64,000 nt of DNA from Rhizopus sp. PT2906 (GCA_025529335.1 JAMYHX010000142.1:22246-86245); one strand, 5' to 3'; shown: positions 1 to 12,470, counted from the stretch's first letter. Translations and numbers: made by a program. The notes: a model not told the origin generated them from the sequence alone.

Positions 1-661
1 GCGCCCGATATTCTTTCGCATCCTTCATGTAATATACAGTTAATTGTGTGTTGTCTTTTATATTTTTTTTTTTATACCAAAGTTTGAATTATCTATATAA
101 AGATATGATCAGAGAGTGGGTACAGTATAAAAAGAAATATTACCTGTGCAATCCTCAGATGGTGATCCAGAGTACAAGGCTATCCTTCCACCTTCTTTTA
201 GAGCGTCTTCACCAAGGAAATCAGAAGTTAATGTTGGCTTGATATACAGTATACCATCCTCTACAAAGCTATTTGATCTATTATTGGTGTAATACTGAAA
301 TTCCCAATTACCGCCTGGTATGTTATAAGTGATCGTCCTGTATGTTTTATGATCAGAGCTTACCTCCACTGAGAGTAATCTCGTGCTATTGAAAAGTTAG
401 CTTAATGACGCTTAAACACAGTGAAATACCGACCTGCCAATTCTTAAAGTTGAGAGTATCAAAGTGATCTTCAAATATAACACAAGAGTCTGATTCGATT
501 TCATTCTTTTGTGTAGTTGAAGTCATATTGCTTGATGTAGCATGGATCGGTGTCCTAAGTTGAACATTGGGTTTCTTTATCAGATGAGCAGCCTTGTTTA
601 ATTCAAAGCCAAATACACTGGCAGATGTCAAAAACACGATATGAGCCAAGGATATCTTCAT
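1..661 (-). CDS. GH16 family beta-glucanase/glucan-binding protein, 3' part cut by window edge
   Basis: Reads leftwards and runs off position 1. Exons inferred: 661-430, 368-144, 22-1. The start at 661 gives a hydrophobic signal peptide (MKISLAHIVFLTSASVFGF), so the product is secreted. The mature part has FEDHFDTLNFKNWQ, then GGNWEFQYYTNNRSNSFV, then SEDCTG followed after a 121-base intron by GCERISGA; this order is the N-terminal half of fungal GH16 proteins related to beta-1,3-glucanases and glucan-recognition proteins. The catalytic ExDxxE motif would lie outside the window, so activity cannot be judged. The last intron is longer than its neighbours and could hide a small exon. Expected role: remodelling of cell-wall or environmental beta-glucan. 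Confidence 0.75.
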
Positions 662-877
662 GTTTAAGAGTGTAAAAAAAAAACAGAAGAAATGAACTGG
701 GTATTCTTGTTTTATCCAAGTGCTTCCGGGAATGCATAAATCAAGGCACGTTTCACAAGGCATATAGATCTACATGCATTTGCCCTTTTTCTTTTTTGGA
801 TTGGTTCTCCGACTGACAACATTACAAAAGTTTTATTTTTATTTTTATTTTTTTTCCTCTTGTTTAGCATAAATTAA

Positions 878-1354
878 ATGACGCATAAAAGACGTGGCAA
901 GAGGCCTTTATCAAAAAGAAACAGCTCGAGTCAAAATAAAGATCAGTTTATGGACCTTGCTCAAGCAGCATTAGAGGAAGCTGATGAAGAAGAAGAAAAG
1001 AGAGGACTGATTGGTGAAGTAGTAGAGGCACTCATTGTCAACACAGGTGCACCACTTGTGGCAGAAGTCATTTCAGAACAACTAAGAAGTCAAGATATTA
1101 TAGAAAGAGCAGCAGAGATGCACGAGGAAAGAAAGAGACTGAGTCCAAGCCCAAGTCTGACAGAGATCGAATCCTTAAAGGAGCCCATAAGTGATGAAGA
1201 AAAAGAAGATACAGTAAAGAAACGAGATACTACAGATCAACCCTTGATGATCACAGAATACTCTTGGCGTTTATTTAGATTACTCTTGTTAGCAAGCATT
1301 GTTGGATTAACATGCCATTTTATCAATATTCATAGATACCCTTTCTTTATGTAA
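878..1354 (+). CDS. Small C-terminally membrane-anchored protein, unknown
   Basis: Single-exon frame of 158 residues. The N-terminus is strongly basic (KRRGKRPLSKR), the middle is charged and helical with an acidic EEADEEEEKR run, and only the last 25 residues are hydrophobic (LFRLLLLASIVGLTCHFINI) with a short tail, a tail-anchor layout. This suggests a cytosol-facing protein of the ER, mitochondrial outer membrane or nuclear envelope. I do not recognise the family. It is divergent from the GH16 gene, with about 216 bases between the two starts. Confidence 0.55.
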   Translation: MTHKRRGKRPLSKRNSSSQNKDQFMDLAQAALEEADEEEEKRGLIGEVVEALIVNTGAPLVAEVISEQLRSQDIIERAAEMHEERKRLSPSPSLTEIESLKEPISDEEKEDTVKKRDTTDQPLMITEYSWRLFRLLLLASIVGLTCHFINIHRYPFFM

Positions 1355-1454
1355 CAAAAGAAGCATTTATTTATTTAATGACTGTCAAATAATAAACGTT
1401 TGACAATATAAAAAAGATGAATGGTATATGTGTAGCATGCTTATTTCCTCCTCT

Positions 1455-2320
1455 TTAGGGCTTCTCAGGGACAAATGCATCTGGTTTTGCGTTACTGCTT
1501 TCTGATGATCCTGCCATATTCTCATCTCTCGCCCTTGTCTTTGTCAGTTCTTCTTCCTTTTCTTTTTTCTTTGCCTCTTGCTCTTCCTTCATCTTTTCTG
1601 CTAATTCAGGATATTTCTCCAAGAACCCCCTTTCTCTTCTAAACAACAATATGTGTGGTTCAGGAGCTTAAAATGAATTAATACATGTGTATACTCTCTA
1701 TACTATCCTTACCATGCACCATATAGTGTTGCCAACCTACAGATTGACTTACACCCAATGCTCTACACTCTTCCTCTGTCATCAATCCATGATGTGGTAA
1801 CCATCTAGCAATTTCTAATGGCAGGATAACGTGTCTAGAATATAGATTAGATTGAATAAACATATCATCCATGTCTCACTTTACCTATATTCATAAACAT
1901 CATCTATGACATATATAAAGGTTAATAAATAAATAAAAATGAGGTTTAATAAAGACACATACCAAAGTATTTTGAAGAATAAGTAATCTTATCTTCATAA
2001 TCCAACACGTCCTTTTGTTTTTGTACTCTTTCCATTTCAAGCTGTTCTGATGATTTTTCATGATCAGGTACAGGTGGTGGTGGACGGTTGGATCTCTTTT
2101 GTCTTCTAAAGAATATTCTCTTTGAACCCTTTTCTACCATTCGTTTCTGATAACTTGCAAGTTCTTGAACCGTCTTTTGTGCAAGACCGTTATATACTTT
2201 TTGTTTAGACTGATCTCTTCCATTAGGTTGACTCATGTTTGGTTGATTTGATATTTCTCTTTTCTTGATCACTTTATCATCCTGATCATGTAATTTCACT
2301 GTCGATGTATCCTTGTCCAT
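1455..2320 (-). CDS. CKS1: Cyclin-dependent kinase regulatory subunit CKS1 with long N- and C-terminal extensions
   Basis: Four exons (2320-1963, 1903-1885, 1834-1713, 1666-1455) close exactly to 236 residues. The core reads YSSKYF, DDVYEYR, HVILPLE, SVGWQHYMVHAPEPHILLFRR, the complete CKS fold with the phosphate-binding R and the SxGWxHY and HxPEPH signatures. CKS proteins bind CDK1 and promote multisite phosphorylation in the cell cycle. Exon 2 is only 19 bases and encodes DDVYEY. About 110 residues precede the core, including a basic FFRRQKRSNRPPPPVP stretch, and about 65 Lys/Glu-rich residues follow it; animal homologues are about 80 residues. An in-frame ATG at 2404 could extend the N-terminus further, but its translation looks like leader sequence. 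Confidence 0.93.
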
Positions 2321-2852
2321 ATTATAAGAAATATATAAAAAAAAAGAGAGAAAGACACAAAAAAAGCCAATTGAGCTGTCACCATATACAAAAAATATAA
2401 GCATCTGGCGTCAGTCTATTTTTAATAGTGTCAAGTGATGAATCATTCTATCCCCCGGATTGAGGTCAACTTACTTATTAATACAACATACAGAATCAAA
2501 AAGAAGGCAAATCTTACATCATGAATGTCAGTTTATGTTTAATATGTAAGACTGTATCATCCCCCTCTTTTGTATGTGTTTTTAGGCATAATAACAAATC
2601 GCCGAGATTATTAAATGAGATGTATGTGTCTATTTTGCTTGACACACACAAACAGTTTAACAATTAAGCAGAATAAAAACATATATGCGTCAAGATTATA
2701 ATTTATTAATGTTCGGTTGGATCATCGGTACATCAGTCGGTTACAGTAACCACGCTTGCTTTTTTATATTTTTGCTACTTCTTTTTATCATAAATGATCG
2801 CTTTTTGTCAACCTATTGAATAAACAATTGTCTTCTCTTATAGATATATAAT
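2321..2852. other. Intergenic region between divergent CKS1 and a membrane protein gene
   Basis: About 530 bases that should hold both promoters. AT-rich; I see no RNA gene, clear repeat or conserved coding frame apart from the possible in-frame upstream ATG of CKS1 at 2404. Confidence 0.5.
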
Positions 2853-3599
2853 ATGAATGATAAACAAGAACTAAAAACCACTTTATTAAACCCTGTGGCC
2901 TCCTCTTCAAAGACTAAAAGACATGTACCAACCCTTTTATCACTTCCAGAGTGTTTAGCCTACACTTGCCCTGAACAGAGTAATTCCGATCTTTCATCAT
3001 CGACAGCAATAGGAACAACAGGTCAAGATAAACAGTCTTTTCTTATCACACGCCTTCCAAAGGCCATGATTCATCAATGGAAGCAGATCTCTTCTCTTCG
3101 TCAGCATTCAGTCAAAAGTCGATTATCAAGCAATGACATGAAGGATCAAAAGAGAATATACAGTTATTACCGTGATCCAAACATTTCTCCTTGTTCGACA
3201 GCAGTGGCAGACGAAGAGAAGGGATATTTTCATATTCATGCGGCACAAAAGATAAAAAAGACGCCCCGTGGTCGAATAGCAGCATTAGTGATGATCTTGT
3301 TTGGTTTTCTTATTGTTATTGTGTTTATCATTATGGGATTAGGCAAAGCGACAGAATCAAATGAAGATTCAATAGATAGTATGCAAAATAGTACCATCAG
3401 TGCTTCTTTTATCGATGCCAACAAACTCATGATGATGCCTACAACTCATCTACCACGTCAGACCCACAATCAAACAGAACTCATGCCAACACCGATCTGT
3501 GATACAATGACGAGATTTGTTCTTATTGAGGATGCATCTGTGCTAAGCCAAATTATCACTCAAGGGGTCACACCAAGTTATTTACCAATACCGAGCTAA
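2853..3599 (+). CDS. Single-pass membrane protein, unknown
   Basis: Intronless frame of 248 residues. Residues about 1-140 are hydrophilic and Ser/Lys-rich, followed by a basic stop (KIKKTPRGRIA) and a strong transmembrane segment (ALVMILFGFLIVIVFIIMGL) near residues 148-168. The C-terminal 80 residues contain Asn-X-Ser/Thr sites (NST, NQT), which fits a lumenal or extracellular tail, so a type II orientation is likely. No family recognised; no catalytic motif visible. Confidence 0.55.
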   Translation: MNDKQELKTTLLNPVASSSKTKRHVPTLLSLPECLAYTCPEQSNSDLSSSTAIGTTGQDKQSFLITRLPKAMIHQWKQISSLRQHSVKSRLSSNDMKDQKRIYSYYRDPNISPCSTAVADEEKGYFHIHAAQKIKKTPRGRIAALVMILFGFLIVIVFIIMGLGKATESNEDSIDSMQNSTISASFIDANKLMMMPTTHLPRQTHNQTELMPTPICDTMTRFVLIEDASVLSQIITQGVTPSYLPIPS

Positions 3600-3929
3600 T
3601 GTCTGTTTCTTTTACTTCATTGTTGAACATATGCGTGTATATTTAATAAAAACAAAAGGAGGTGATTTTTCTACCTTATTTAAGGTTTATAGAATTCATA
3701 AAATGAAACGGAATAATGATCGGTTATGAAATAATAACGTATATACATTAAAATATACAGGACCATATCACGATGCATACACAGTTCTATTAATGAAGAA
3801 GAAAAAAAAAAAAAAAAAAAAGAGAGCTGTGACTTTACTATGACAATATCCGCCCCCCAAGCGTGTGTGTCGTCTCTGTTTTAAACTTTTTTTATTTTTT
3901 ATTCTCTTTTGTTGTGTCAATATAAATCA
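3600..3929. other. Intergenic region upstream of THO2
   Basis: Contains a long uninterrupted A tract near 3801-3820 and T-rich DNA just before the THO2 start. Homopolymer tracts like this are common in nucleosome-depleted fungal promoters. Nothing else seen. Confidence 0.4.
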
Positions 3930-6900
3930 ATGCTTGCATCAGAGGATAAAACTTATGAAGTAGATCCTATATTTGAACAAGAGTTTGAACGTGTTAAAGC
4001 CAGCGCCAAAGAATATGGAGTAACGAATAACGAATTCCGTGCAAGCATTACTCGTTCAGTATTAGACACCTATAGAGGGCGTCGTTCTGTCTCAAGCTTT
4101 GTTCGTTTTGCAACTGCCATGATGAAGGATGAAGACGGTTACTTTAAGCAATACGAATTAAACACCTTGACCATGTTTGTCAATACTTTGAAATCAATGG
4201 ACATTCAACTGGAAATCATTCGCGAACGTAATTCAACTGATCCACAAGACTTGGAAGAAATACGTACACGTACAGAAATACTCACAGGAATGATTAACGG
4301 TCTGGTGGTAAATTTTAAACAGTGTCATTTCTTTGCACTCTATTTAATAGCTTATTAGGAATCTCAAGCACTTACTACCAATGACTGTAAAGTTCACTTT
4401 TCGAGTCAGTTACTCAAGGACTGTAACATAATTCCAAACAAGGTCTTGTTCGATCGTCGTCTCATTCGTCTCAACACGGCTATGTTGTATGTCTTTCTTT
4501 TTTATATATATATATTTGTTTTCACTCACCTGTTCATTCTTAGATACAAGCAACACAAGTTTAACCTGCTTAGAGAAGACAGTGAAGGCTACGCAAGTCT
4601 TATTAACGAACTAACTATTTCCAGCATTGACAATCAACGAGATACAAAAGGAAAGTTGACACCTACATCCTTGTCAAAAGTACCCGAGTTCTTAAAGACC
4701 ATTTCTTCTCACATTGGCGTGTTTCATCTTGATCCTAATCGTGTCCTTGACATCATTTTGGATTTTTATATAAAACAATTGACAGTCAATTACACCTTTT
4801 GGACAGAGGTCATTAAGCAGTCAGCTTGGATTCAAAAACTCACCTTTATTGATGTGAACGGTGAAGTATCTACTGGGCCAAGCGCTATCTTGGCACAGTT
4901 GATCGGATTTAGATTCTATAACTTTCATGTAAGCTTATGATGCGGCGTTTATACAATAGGTGTTCATTTCAATCTAATAGGTTGAAGAATCAACGCCTGT
5001 TCCAAAGGAACTCTATCTTACCATTGCTATCATGTTAAAGAATGGATTGATCTCACTTGGTGATATTATTCCTCATGTAAGAAAATTATACAAAAAGGAG
5101 AGTACTTTATCTAATAGCTCGTAGTTATCTCCATTTGAAGAAGAAATGAAAGCAGCCAGGGACGAATATAATGCCAAGATGAACAAAGAAATCACAACCA
5201 ATTCTGGTGGCAAGTTAGCTGTAAGTTTAAAAGACACACATACGCAATTGGCAACATGTACCAACTTTGATATTTGCAGATGTACGGCGCTTTAGGAGAA
5301 GATGGCAATACACAAAAAGTAAAACGCGCAGCAGAAGATAATGGAGAAAATGATGTAGAAGCCAAAAAGAAGAATACGTCCAACGATGTTGTTGAGCTCA
5401 CAAAGGCATTGTTCTCTGTTGGCGATTTAAAGAATGCAGAGGTGATGCTTTCAGTATATGATAAGTTGATCGATATGCATCCTCAGCTTGCATATGACAT
5501 CTACCGCATCTGTCGTGTTGTTCTTCAGCCTGCCTATGAAGCATATGTTCCTGAGAACATAAAGCAGTTGTATGCACGCTTTAGCCAATGTGCTGAACAA
5601 TCTCAACTTAAATCAGCGTTTACAACACATGAAGACTATAATCCCAAAATACCTTCACAAATCAAATTGAAACGAGTCTTGGTGATCGATGCTCTGCTTG
5701 ATGACACTCAAGATCTGAGAAAGATGGAGCGATATTCTTTTTTCTACAAGGAATGGAAGGACTGTTTAGAACTATGTGAATCCTATGAACACTTGACAAC
5801 ACGGTTTATGCCTCTTATGCGCTTGGCTGGATACAGAACATATTTGGCTACAGATCTTATTCAGACATTAATATTGATCATTGGCGGATTGCTTGATAGA
5901 GAAAGAGACTATCCAGGATGTAGACTTCACCTTACCAACATGATCCGTGAATTCTTATTGCCAGCTATCTCTTTCAGCAAAGGTAACCCAGGCACCATGG
6001 CCAGTGTGTGGGAAATTTTGTGCCGTCTGTCATTTCAAGAGAGATACTGCCTTTATGGTGAATGGAGTAACGAATTTTACAAGAAGAACATTGAAACAAA
6101 ACTACTTAAAGCGCGTGTAGAACGCGCAGCTAAATCAATGATGCGTCGAGTGTCAAAGAACGACGTGCGTCGGTGTGGACGTGATCTTGGTAAATTAGCA
6201 CATTCAAATCCAACGATTGTGTTCAATGTTGTTCTCGATCAAGTTCAGTCCTTTGATAATTTGGCGCCTATCATGGCAGACGCCTGCCGTTACCTTGGTG
6301 ACTTTGCATATGACGTACTTGGCTTTATCCTCACTGACAAATGGACTGGTTCTCAAGGCGCTGGTAGAACAAAAAAGGAAAAGGAAAAGGATGATGGTAT
6401 GCCAGCAAACTGGTTGCGTTCACTTGCTGTGTTTACTGGCATGTTGTTCAAGAAGCAAGATATTGATTCGACTCCCTTTTTACGGTACATGGCTTATCGC
6501 TTACGTTATGATGATTCAGTAGCCGATTTGATTCTCTTGAACGAATTCATAACCAAGATGGGAGGTATTGAAATATTAGCTAGTGCTTGTACAAATGATC
6601 AGATTACTGCTGCTGGTTGCTCAGACTCGCTAAAATCCGAAGCATTCTTGCCCATCTCTCCTGATAATCGACGTGCATCTCGCCGTGTGTTGGGTCGTCT
6701 AAAAGACTCTCTTCGTCGAAACAATGTTGGATTGGAAATCTTGGTGCTTCTGTACCGTTTGGAAGAAGCCTGCATGCACGAGCAAGCCGTTCCTGCAAGC
6801 GATCGATGTTCTAAGCTGGATAAAGTACATCAAACACAGCTGCAATACCTTGATTTGTTAACGACATTATTCGAGCCTGACGAATATGCTACTTTGATTC

Positions 6901-9058
6901 CAAGTGTAGAAACTTTAGTGAATGAATATGCGCTCCCCGTGCACATAGCCATGACAGTTAACCGTACCAAGACACAGCATGCCATCCGACAGAATATGGA
7001 CACTCCTGTTGTCGAAGGAGAGGTGTGGGCACCATTTAAGCAAGTGATCGATGTCTTACCCTCCTTGCTCCAGATTCCTGCTATACCATCCATTTTTACC
7101 TCAGAATTCTACTTTATGTTCTGGCAACTCAGTCTATACGACATTTACTGTCCCGTTAACCATTACGAAGCTGCTATCAAACGACACACCGATATGATTC
7201 GTCAATGCCAAGATGTACGGTCATCTTTTTACCAGAACAACAGACCTTCTGTAGTCAGTAAAGCTGAAAGACAGGCACAGGCATCTTTGGATATGCTTAA
7301 TGAAGATCTTCCAAGACATCAATCACATGTAGAAAAAGTAATGACGATCCTAAAAGATTCACAGAAACGATGGTTCCCAAGCTCGATGCAACGACAGGCA
7401 CTGATATCCAACATTCTTCAGCACTGTATATTGCCACGTAGCAGGATGTCTGAAGTGGATGCAGCCTTTTGTTATGAATTTGTTATGCTTATGCATAGAA
7501 TCAACACAGTCAACTTCTCCAGTCTAACCTTATTTGATAAGGTTATTTCGGATAGTTTGTCAGCTAACTTCATTGCCTTTTCTGAATATGAAACCACCAT
7601 TCACTCAAGATTCATCTTTAAGACTCTATCCAAGATGGGTAAATGGCACAAGGATGAGAAGTTATACCTGAAGGATGCCCATGGTGACGGGCTCATTGGA
7701 TTCCAAAAGAACTGGAACGTGGATGCTTCTCAAGGAGTAGCAAAGGAAGATTTGCTGAGCTTTACTGAATTCCAGCGTGTACTCTACAGATGGCATTTTA
7801 GATCATGTATGGCAATTGAACAAGCACTTAAATCTGGTGAAGCTCATTTGATAAAGAATGCCTTTTTGGTGCTACGTCAATTTGCTCCTTGTTTCCCTGG
7901 TGTTGTTGATCATGGAAACAGCATTTTGAAGATTGTTAAAAGATTGTCTGAAGAAGAGAAGCGACCTAACATCAAGGTGCTGGCACGTAGCTATATCGGT
8001 CTGGTTACCAAGTACAAGAGCTCATGGACTACGAAGAATGCATTCTTAGGACTTAAGGAGCCTAGTCCCCCAGCACAACCATCTACACCAGCAGACACAA
8101 AGGCAAGCAAGACAGATTCAAGAACATCAACACAAACGGAAAATGAAAAAGATGAGAAGCGACGCGAGACAACTGAGTCAAGCACCAGAGTATCTTCTGC
8201 ATCTAGACCTTCCAGTCCCTCTCGACGAACTGAAAACGGCAAGGCATCGGATGAAGCTGCAAACTCATCTTCAGAAAGGAAGCGATCTCGGGAATCAGAG
8301 CACACCTCTCGCGATAATGAAAAGATATCGAGAATAGATGAATCTGGAGGACGACATCGAACTGTTTCAGGATCTACAAGAGATTCTCCAAGAGATGTAA
8401 AGGATGATAGATCAAGTAGAACTCCTAGAGTATCTGCGCCATCTGCAACTGATGAAGCTAGCTCTAGTAGACACTATGATGACAGAAACAGTAGTCGTGC
8501 CAATGAGAGCAATAGCCGACACCCAGACGAACGCCCTTCGAGTCGATTAAATGAATCTCTTTCAAGTAGCCGGTACAGTGATGACCGCACAAGCAGTGGA
8601 AGAATCAATACACCTTCATCTTTGAGCGATCCTCGGTCGTCTTCAGCTAGAGGCTCCAAGAGAGTATTGGAAGACAGAGAGCGTGATAGAGGTGAACGCC
8701 CAGATAAGCGAAGGTAAGGAAAATTAAACTAATGGTTTGATGTTGTCTGATAGAATTAATTAATAGTACACTTAGGGACATGAGAGATGACCGTGGTCGT
8801 GATGACAGACGCGATGAAAGATTACGAGATATCCGAAGAGCAGACGATAGAAGGCCAGACGATAGAAGACCAGATGAAAGAAGATTAGATGATAGAAGGC
8901 CAGACGACAGAAGAGCAGATGACAGAAGAATCGATGACAGACGAATGGATGATAGACGTATGGACGATAGACGCATGGATGACAGAAGATTTGATGAGCG
9001 CAGGTTACATGATAGACGCGAAAGAGAAAGAGATCATCGTAGCAGTAGAAGACGTTAA
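3930..9058 (+). CDS. THO2: THO complex subunit 2 (TREX mRNP assembly/export)
   Basis: Seven exons (3930-4307, 4359-4486, 4544-4928, 4981-5076, 5125-5220, 5280-8713, 8767-9058) close exactly to 1602 residues. Diagnostic blocks are MLYKQHKFNLLREDSEGY, the scaffold block around SFQERYCLYGEW, and FLRYMAYRLRYDDSVADLIL, all typical of THO2/THOC2. THO couples transcription elongation to mRNP packaging and export in the nucleus. From about residue 1280 the protein is Ser/Glu/Arg-rich and disordered; the last exon is almost entirely a five-residue DDRRx repeat. ATG 3930 is the first in-frame Met. CWC22 follows 185 bases downstream in the same direction. Confidence 0.93.
8797..9045 (+). repeat. Coding minisatellite, 15-base unit (DDRRx repeat of THO2)
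   Basis: Tandem imperfect 15-base units of the type GAYGAYAGAMGANNN encode DDRRP, DERRL, DDRRA, DDRRI, DDRRM and DDRRF in series. Variation is mostly synonymous or in the fifth residue, so the acidic/basic alternation is kept. The tract fills most of the last THO2 exon, right after its final intron. Confidence 0.85.
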
Positions 9059-9243
9059 ATGTGTTTTAGTCTTTTAAAAAAAAATGAACTATTGTAAATA
9101 AACAAGTTTATTGCATAATATGATTGGATAATAATTTTATTGATCCTATTGGATAACATCAAAGCTGCGGTGACGCAACTTTTTTTTTTGGCTGTGCCAC
9201 GAACACACTTTGAATCTTTTTCTTTTTTGGATCTACAACAGCA

Positions 9244-11473
9244 ATGTCTAGTGAAGTAGAAACAGTAGTGCACACAAACAGTTCAAATGAAGTAGATTCC
9301 CTTAGATTTACGACACGTGCAGGAGGTGCCTACATTCCTCCTCATCGCATGCGTCAAATACAACAATCAATAAAAGATACTAGTAGTGAAGCTTACCAAC
9401 GCATTACCTGGGAAGCTTTGAAGAAGTCAATCAATGGTCTGATCAATAAAGTGAATACATCCAACATAAAGATGATTATACCAGAACTCTTTGCTGAGAA
9501 TCTTATTCGTGGACGAGGATTGTACTGCAGAAGTATAATGAAAGCACAAACTGCAAGTTTACCATTCACACCTGTCTATGCTGCAGTAACAGCAGTTATA
9601 AATACGAAATTACCAGCTGTAGGAGCATTGCTCTTGTCTCGCTTAGTTGTTCAATTTAGAAGAGCATTCAGACGTAATGACAAGGTAACATATTTAAATT
9701 TAATTGTTGCGTGCATCTGCTAATCTCTTTTTTTGTATAGACATCTTGTTTAGCAACAACTACTTTTATTGCTCACTTGACAAATCAGTTAGTTGCTCAT
9801 GAAATCTTGGCGCTTCAAATCCTGGCACTTTTGCTCGAACGACCTACAGATGATTCAGTAGAGATTGCAGTCGGCTTTATGAGAGAAGTGGGTGCACATT
9901 TAGCCAACGTGTCTCCCAAGGCCAACAATGCTATTTATGAAAGATTCAGAGCTGTTTTACATGAAGGCGAAATAGATAAACGTATTCAATACATGATTGA
10001 AGTGTTATTCCAAGTTCGAAAAGATAAATACAAAGACAATCCACCAATCATTAAAGAACTTGATTTAGTGGAAGAAGAGGATCAGATTACCCACAATATC
10101 AGTTTAGATGATGAAGATCTTGATCCTGAAGATATGCTGAATATATTCAGTTTTGATCCTGATTATACTGAAAATGAAGAAAAATACAATGCGATCAAGG
10201 CTGAAATTTTGGGTGATGATGAGTCTGAAGATGAAAGTGGAACATCTGGAAGTGATGAAAGTGAAGAGTCAGAAGACGACGAAGAGACAATGGAAATTGT
10301 AGATAAAACAAACGCAGATTTGATTGAATTACGTCGAAAGATATATTTAACAGTAATGTCCAGTGTCAATTTTGAAGAAGCTTGTCACAAGTTGATGAAG
10401 TTACATGTGCCAGAAGGACATGAGGTAAGTTGAAAGTATATGTGTTGTTATATTTTATATTGACTTTATCTTTCAAGGTTGAGCTTTGTAACATGATAAT
10501 TGAATGTTGCTCTCAAGAGCGTACTTATCTCAAATACTATGGTTTAATGGCAGAACGCTTCTGTAAGCTCAACCGTATTTGGGTAGACAACTTTGTTCAT
10601 TGCTTTGAAGAAGTGTATAATACAATTCACCGCTACGAAACAAACAGACTTCGTAACATTGCTAAACTCTTTGCACACTTATTCAACACGGACGCACTAC
10701 CATGGACAGCATTCCAGATTATTAAACTAAATGAAGAAGACACTACATCTGCTTCTCGTATTTTTGTAAAGATTCTCTTTCAAGAAATCAACGAGTTTAT
10801 TGGACTTAAAGTTCTCAAGGAACGTATGCTTGATCCCTTCATGCAAGAACCGTTTTCTGGCATGTTCCCCAAGGACAATCCAAAGAACACCCGTTTTGCT
10901 ATCAATTACTGGACAAGTATTGGTCTTGGTGCATTGACTGAAGATTTGCGTGAATGGCTGAGAAATGCACCCAAGCAGATCATGAAGCGAAGAGACAGCA
11001 GTGACAGTAGCTCAGGAAGCGATAGCAGTGACAGCAGTGACAGCAGTGACAGCAGTAGCAGTGGTAGCGATAGTGATGATAGTGGCTCCAGCAGTGACAG
11101 TAGCAGTGACAGTAGCAGTGACAGTGAAAGTGATAGCGACAGCTATTCTAGTTCTCATTCTCGTTCTCGCTCTCGTTCTCGCTCTCATTCTCGTACCCCT
11201 CCTCGTACCCGATATCGTTCTCGCTCTCGTACGCCCTCTCGATCCCGTACGCCTTCACGTTCCCGTCCTCGCCATCGCTCGCGTACACCTCGTTCCACTT
11301 ACCGTTCTCGTTCTCGCACGCCCCCTCGACAGCGCTATCGCTCTCGTACGCCTCCTCGATCTCGTTATCGTTCACGCTCTCCACCTTCTCGTTCTCGCTA
11401 TCGTTCCCGCTCTTCTACACCCTCCCGTTCCCGCTCTAGCTCAAGACGTCCATCTAAAAGATCAAGACGCTAA
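9244..11473 (+). CDS. CWC22: Spliceosome-associated protein CWC22 (MIF4G-MA3) with RS-rich tail
   Basis: Three exons (9244-9684, 9741-10424, 10478-11473) close to 706 residues. The N-terminal box GGAYIPPHRMRQ leads into the MIF4G domain (about residues 35-270, with AENLIRGRGLYCRSIMKAQ), an acidic linker near 300-325, then the MA3 domain (RRKIYLTVMSSVNFEEACHK). CWC22 binds eIF4A3 and brings exon-junction-complex assembly to the spliceosome. From about residue 545 the protein is a Ser/Asp run followed by a dense Arg-Ser domain. Yeast Cwc22 lacks such a tail while animal and plant forms have one, so the architecture is ancestral-like. Confidence 0.95.
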
Positions 11474-11809
11474 AATAAAACTCACAGCTTGTATTCTTTT
11501 ATAAAATTATCCATCCTTTGTTTACATGTAACATAGCCTTTTTCATTTGTTTGTATTCTATACATTAAAAAAATTGAATAATAAATGCACTACTTTAGCA
11601 TACACTGTAGGACTTCCCTACAACAAACAAGTAACACTCAACCGAAATACATCCATTGTCAGTAATGATTATGACAACAATAGTAGTAGTAGCAGATCAA
11701 AAGAATAAAATTAAGTAGCAAAAAAACAGATCACAATAAATGTTATCCTGATGCAAAAAAATTTCTAAAGACAGATGCCTTTATTAAGTTTTTTATCCAA
11801 ATAAGCTCC
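11474..11809. other. Convergent 3' region between CWC22 and eL21
   Basis: AT-rich, with AATAAA-like signals on the plus strand (near 11477 and 11577) for CWC22. No gene or repeat seen. Confidence 0.4.
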
Positions 11810-12470
11810 TTAGATGAGAGTTTCATAAGGAATAGGAGCGATGGTTTGAGGAATATTCTTCTTGGTGGAGACATGACGAGCTTCACGAGGTTGAGCAGGG
11901 ATTCTCTTGAGGTTGAATGTAACTAGAAAAAACAAGTTAATAAAGAATACAGTATACATACACAATAACACTTACCACCAGCAGCCTTGGCTTCCTTCTT
12001 CTTTTGAGCGTTAAGCTTAACACGGTCCAAGAATTCTTGACGGCACTTGGAGTGCTTGACGTGTTCAACACGAACATTGACACGCTTTTCCATGTAACGG
12101 CTACCGACAACCTTGTAAACGATGACACCGACGGAAGACTTGGTAACGTTGTATACGACACCAGTACGACTAGAGTTGAATAATTTTGTTTAATTGTCTA
12201 TTGTTTTTCCATATATCTCCAACTGTTATTGCTATTTACCCGTGGTAGAACTTGTGAGGCATACCCTTTTGAACAGCAGCATTGGCCTTAATGTCAACAA
12301 TGTCACCAACCTTGTAGGTCTTCAAGTAGGTGGAAAGAGGAATGGTACCATGTTCTCTGAAGTTACGAGAGAACATGTGACGAGTACGAGCACGAACTAG
12401 GAATAGTGTTTACATATTGTTTTTATCTATTTTAGTTGCTCAAATACTTACGACCGAATGAGTGAGGCAT
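11810..12470 (-). CDS. RPL21: 60S ribosomal protein eL21
   Basis: Four exons (12470-12452, 12396-12240, 12169-11976, 11922-11810) close to exactly 160 residues, the usual eL21 length. The product begins MPHSFGLRARTRHMFSR and contains GDIVDIKANAAVQKGMPHK and GRTGVVYNV, diagnostic of eL21, a large-subunit protein near the 5S rRNA region. The first coding exon is only 19 bases, so the start depends on an intron typical of ribosomal protein genes. Codon use is C-ending, unlike most genes here, as expected for high expression. Divergent from uS4. Confidence 0.97.

Noticed and set aside
8647..8976. 109-codon minus-strand frame with LSSxR repeats
   Set aside because: Antisense of the THO2 DDRR repeat; the plus strand has splice-consistent coding.
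11148..11384. 78-codon minus-strand frame antisense to the CWC22 tail
   Set aside because: It is the mirror of the Arg-Ser codon repeats; its Glu/Asn repetition is explained by the plus-strand RS domain.
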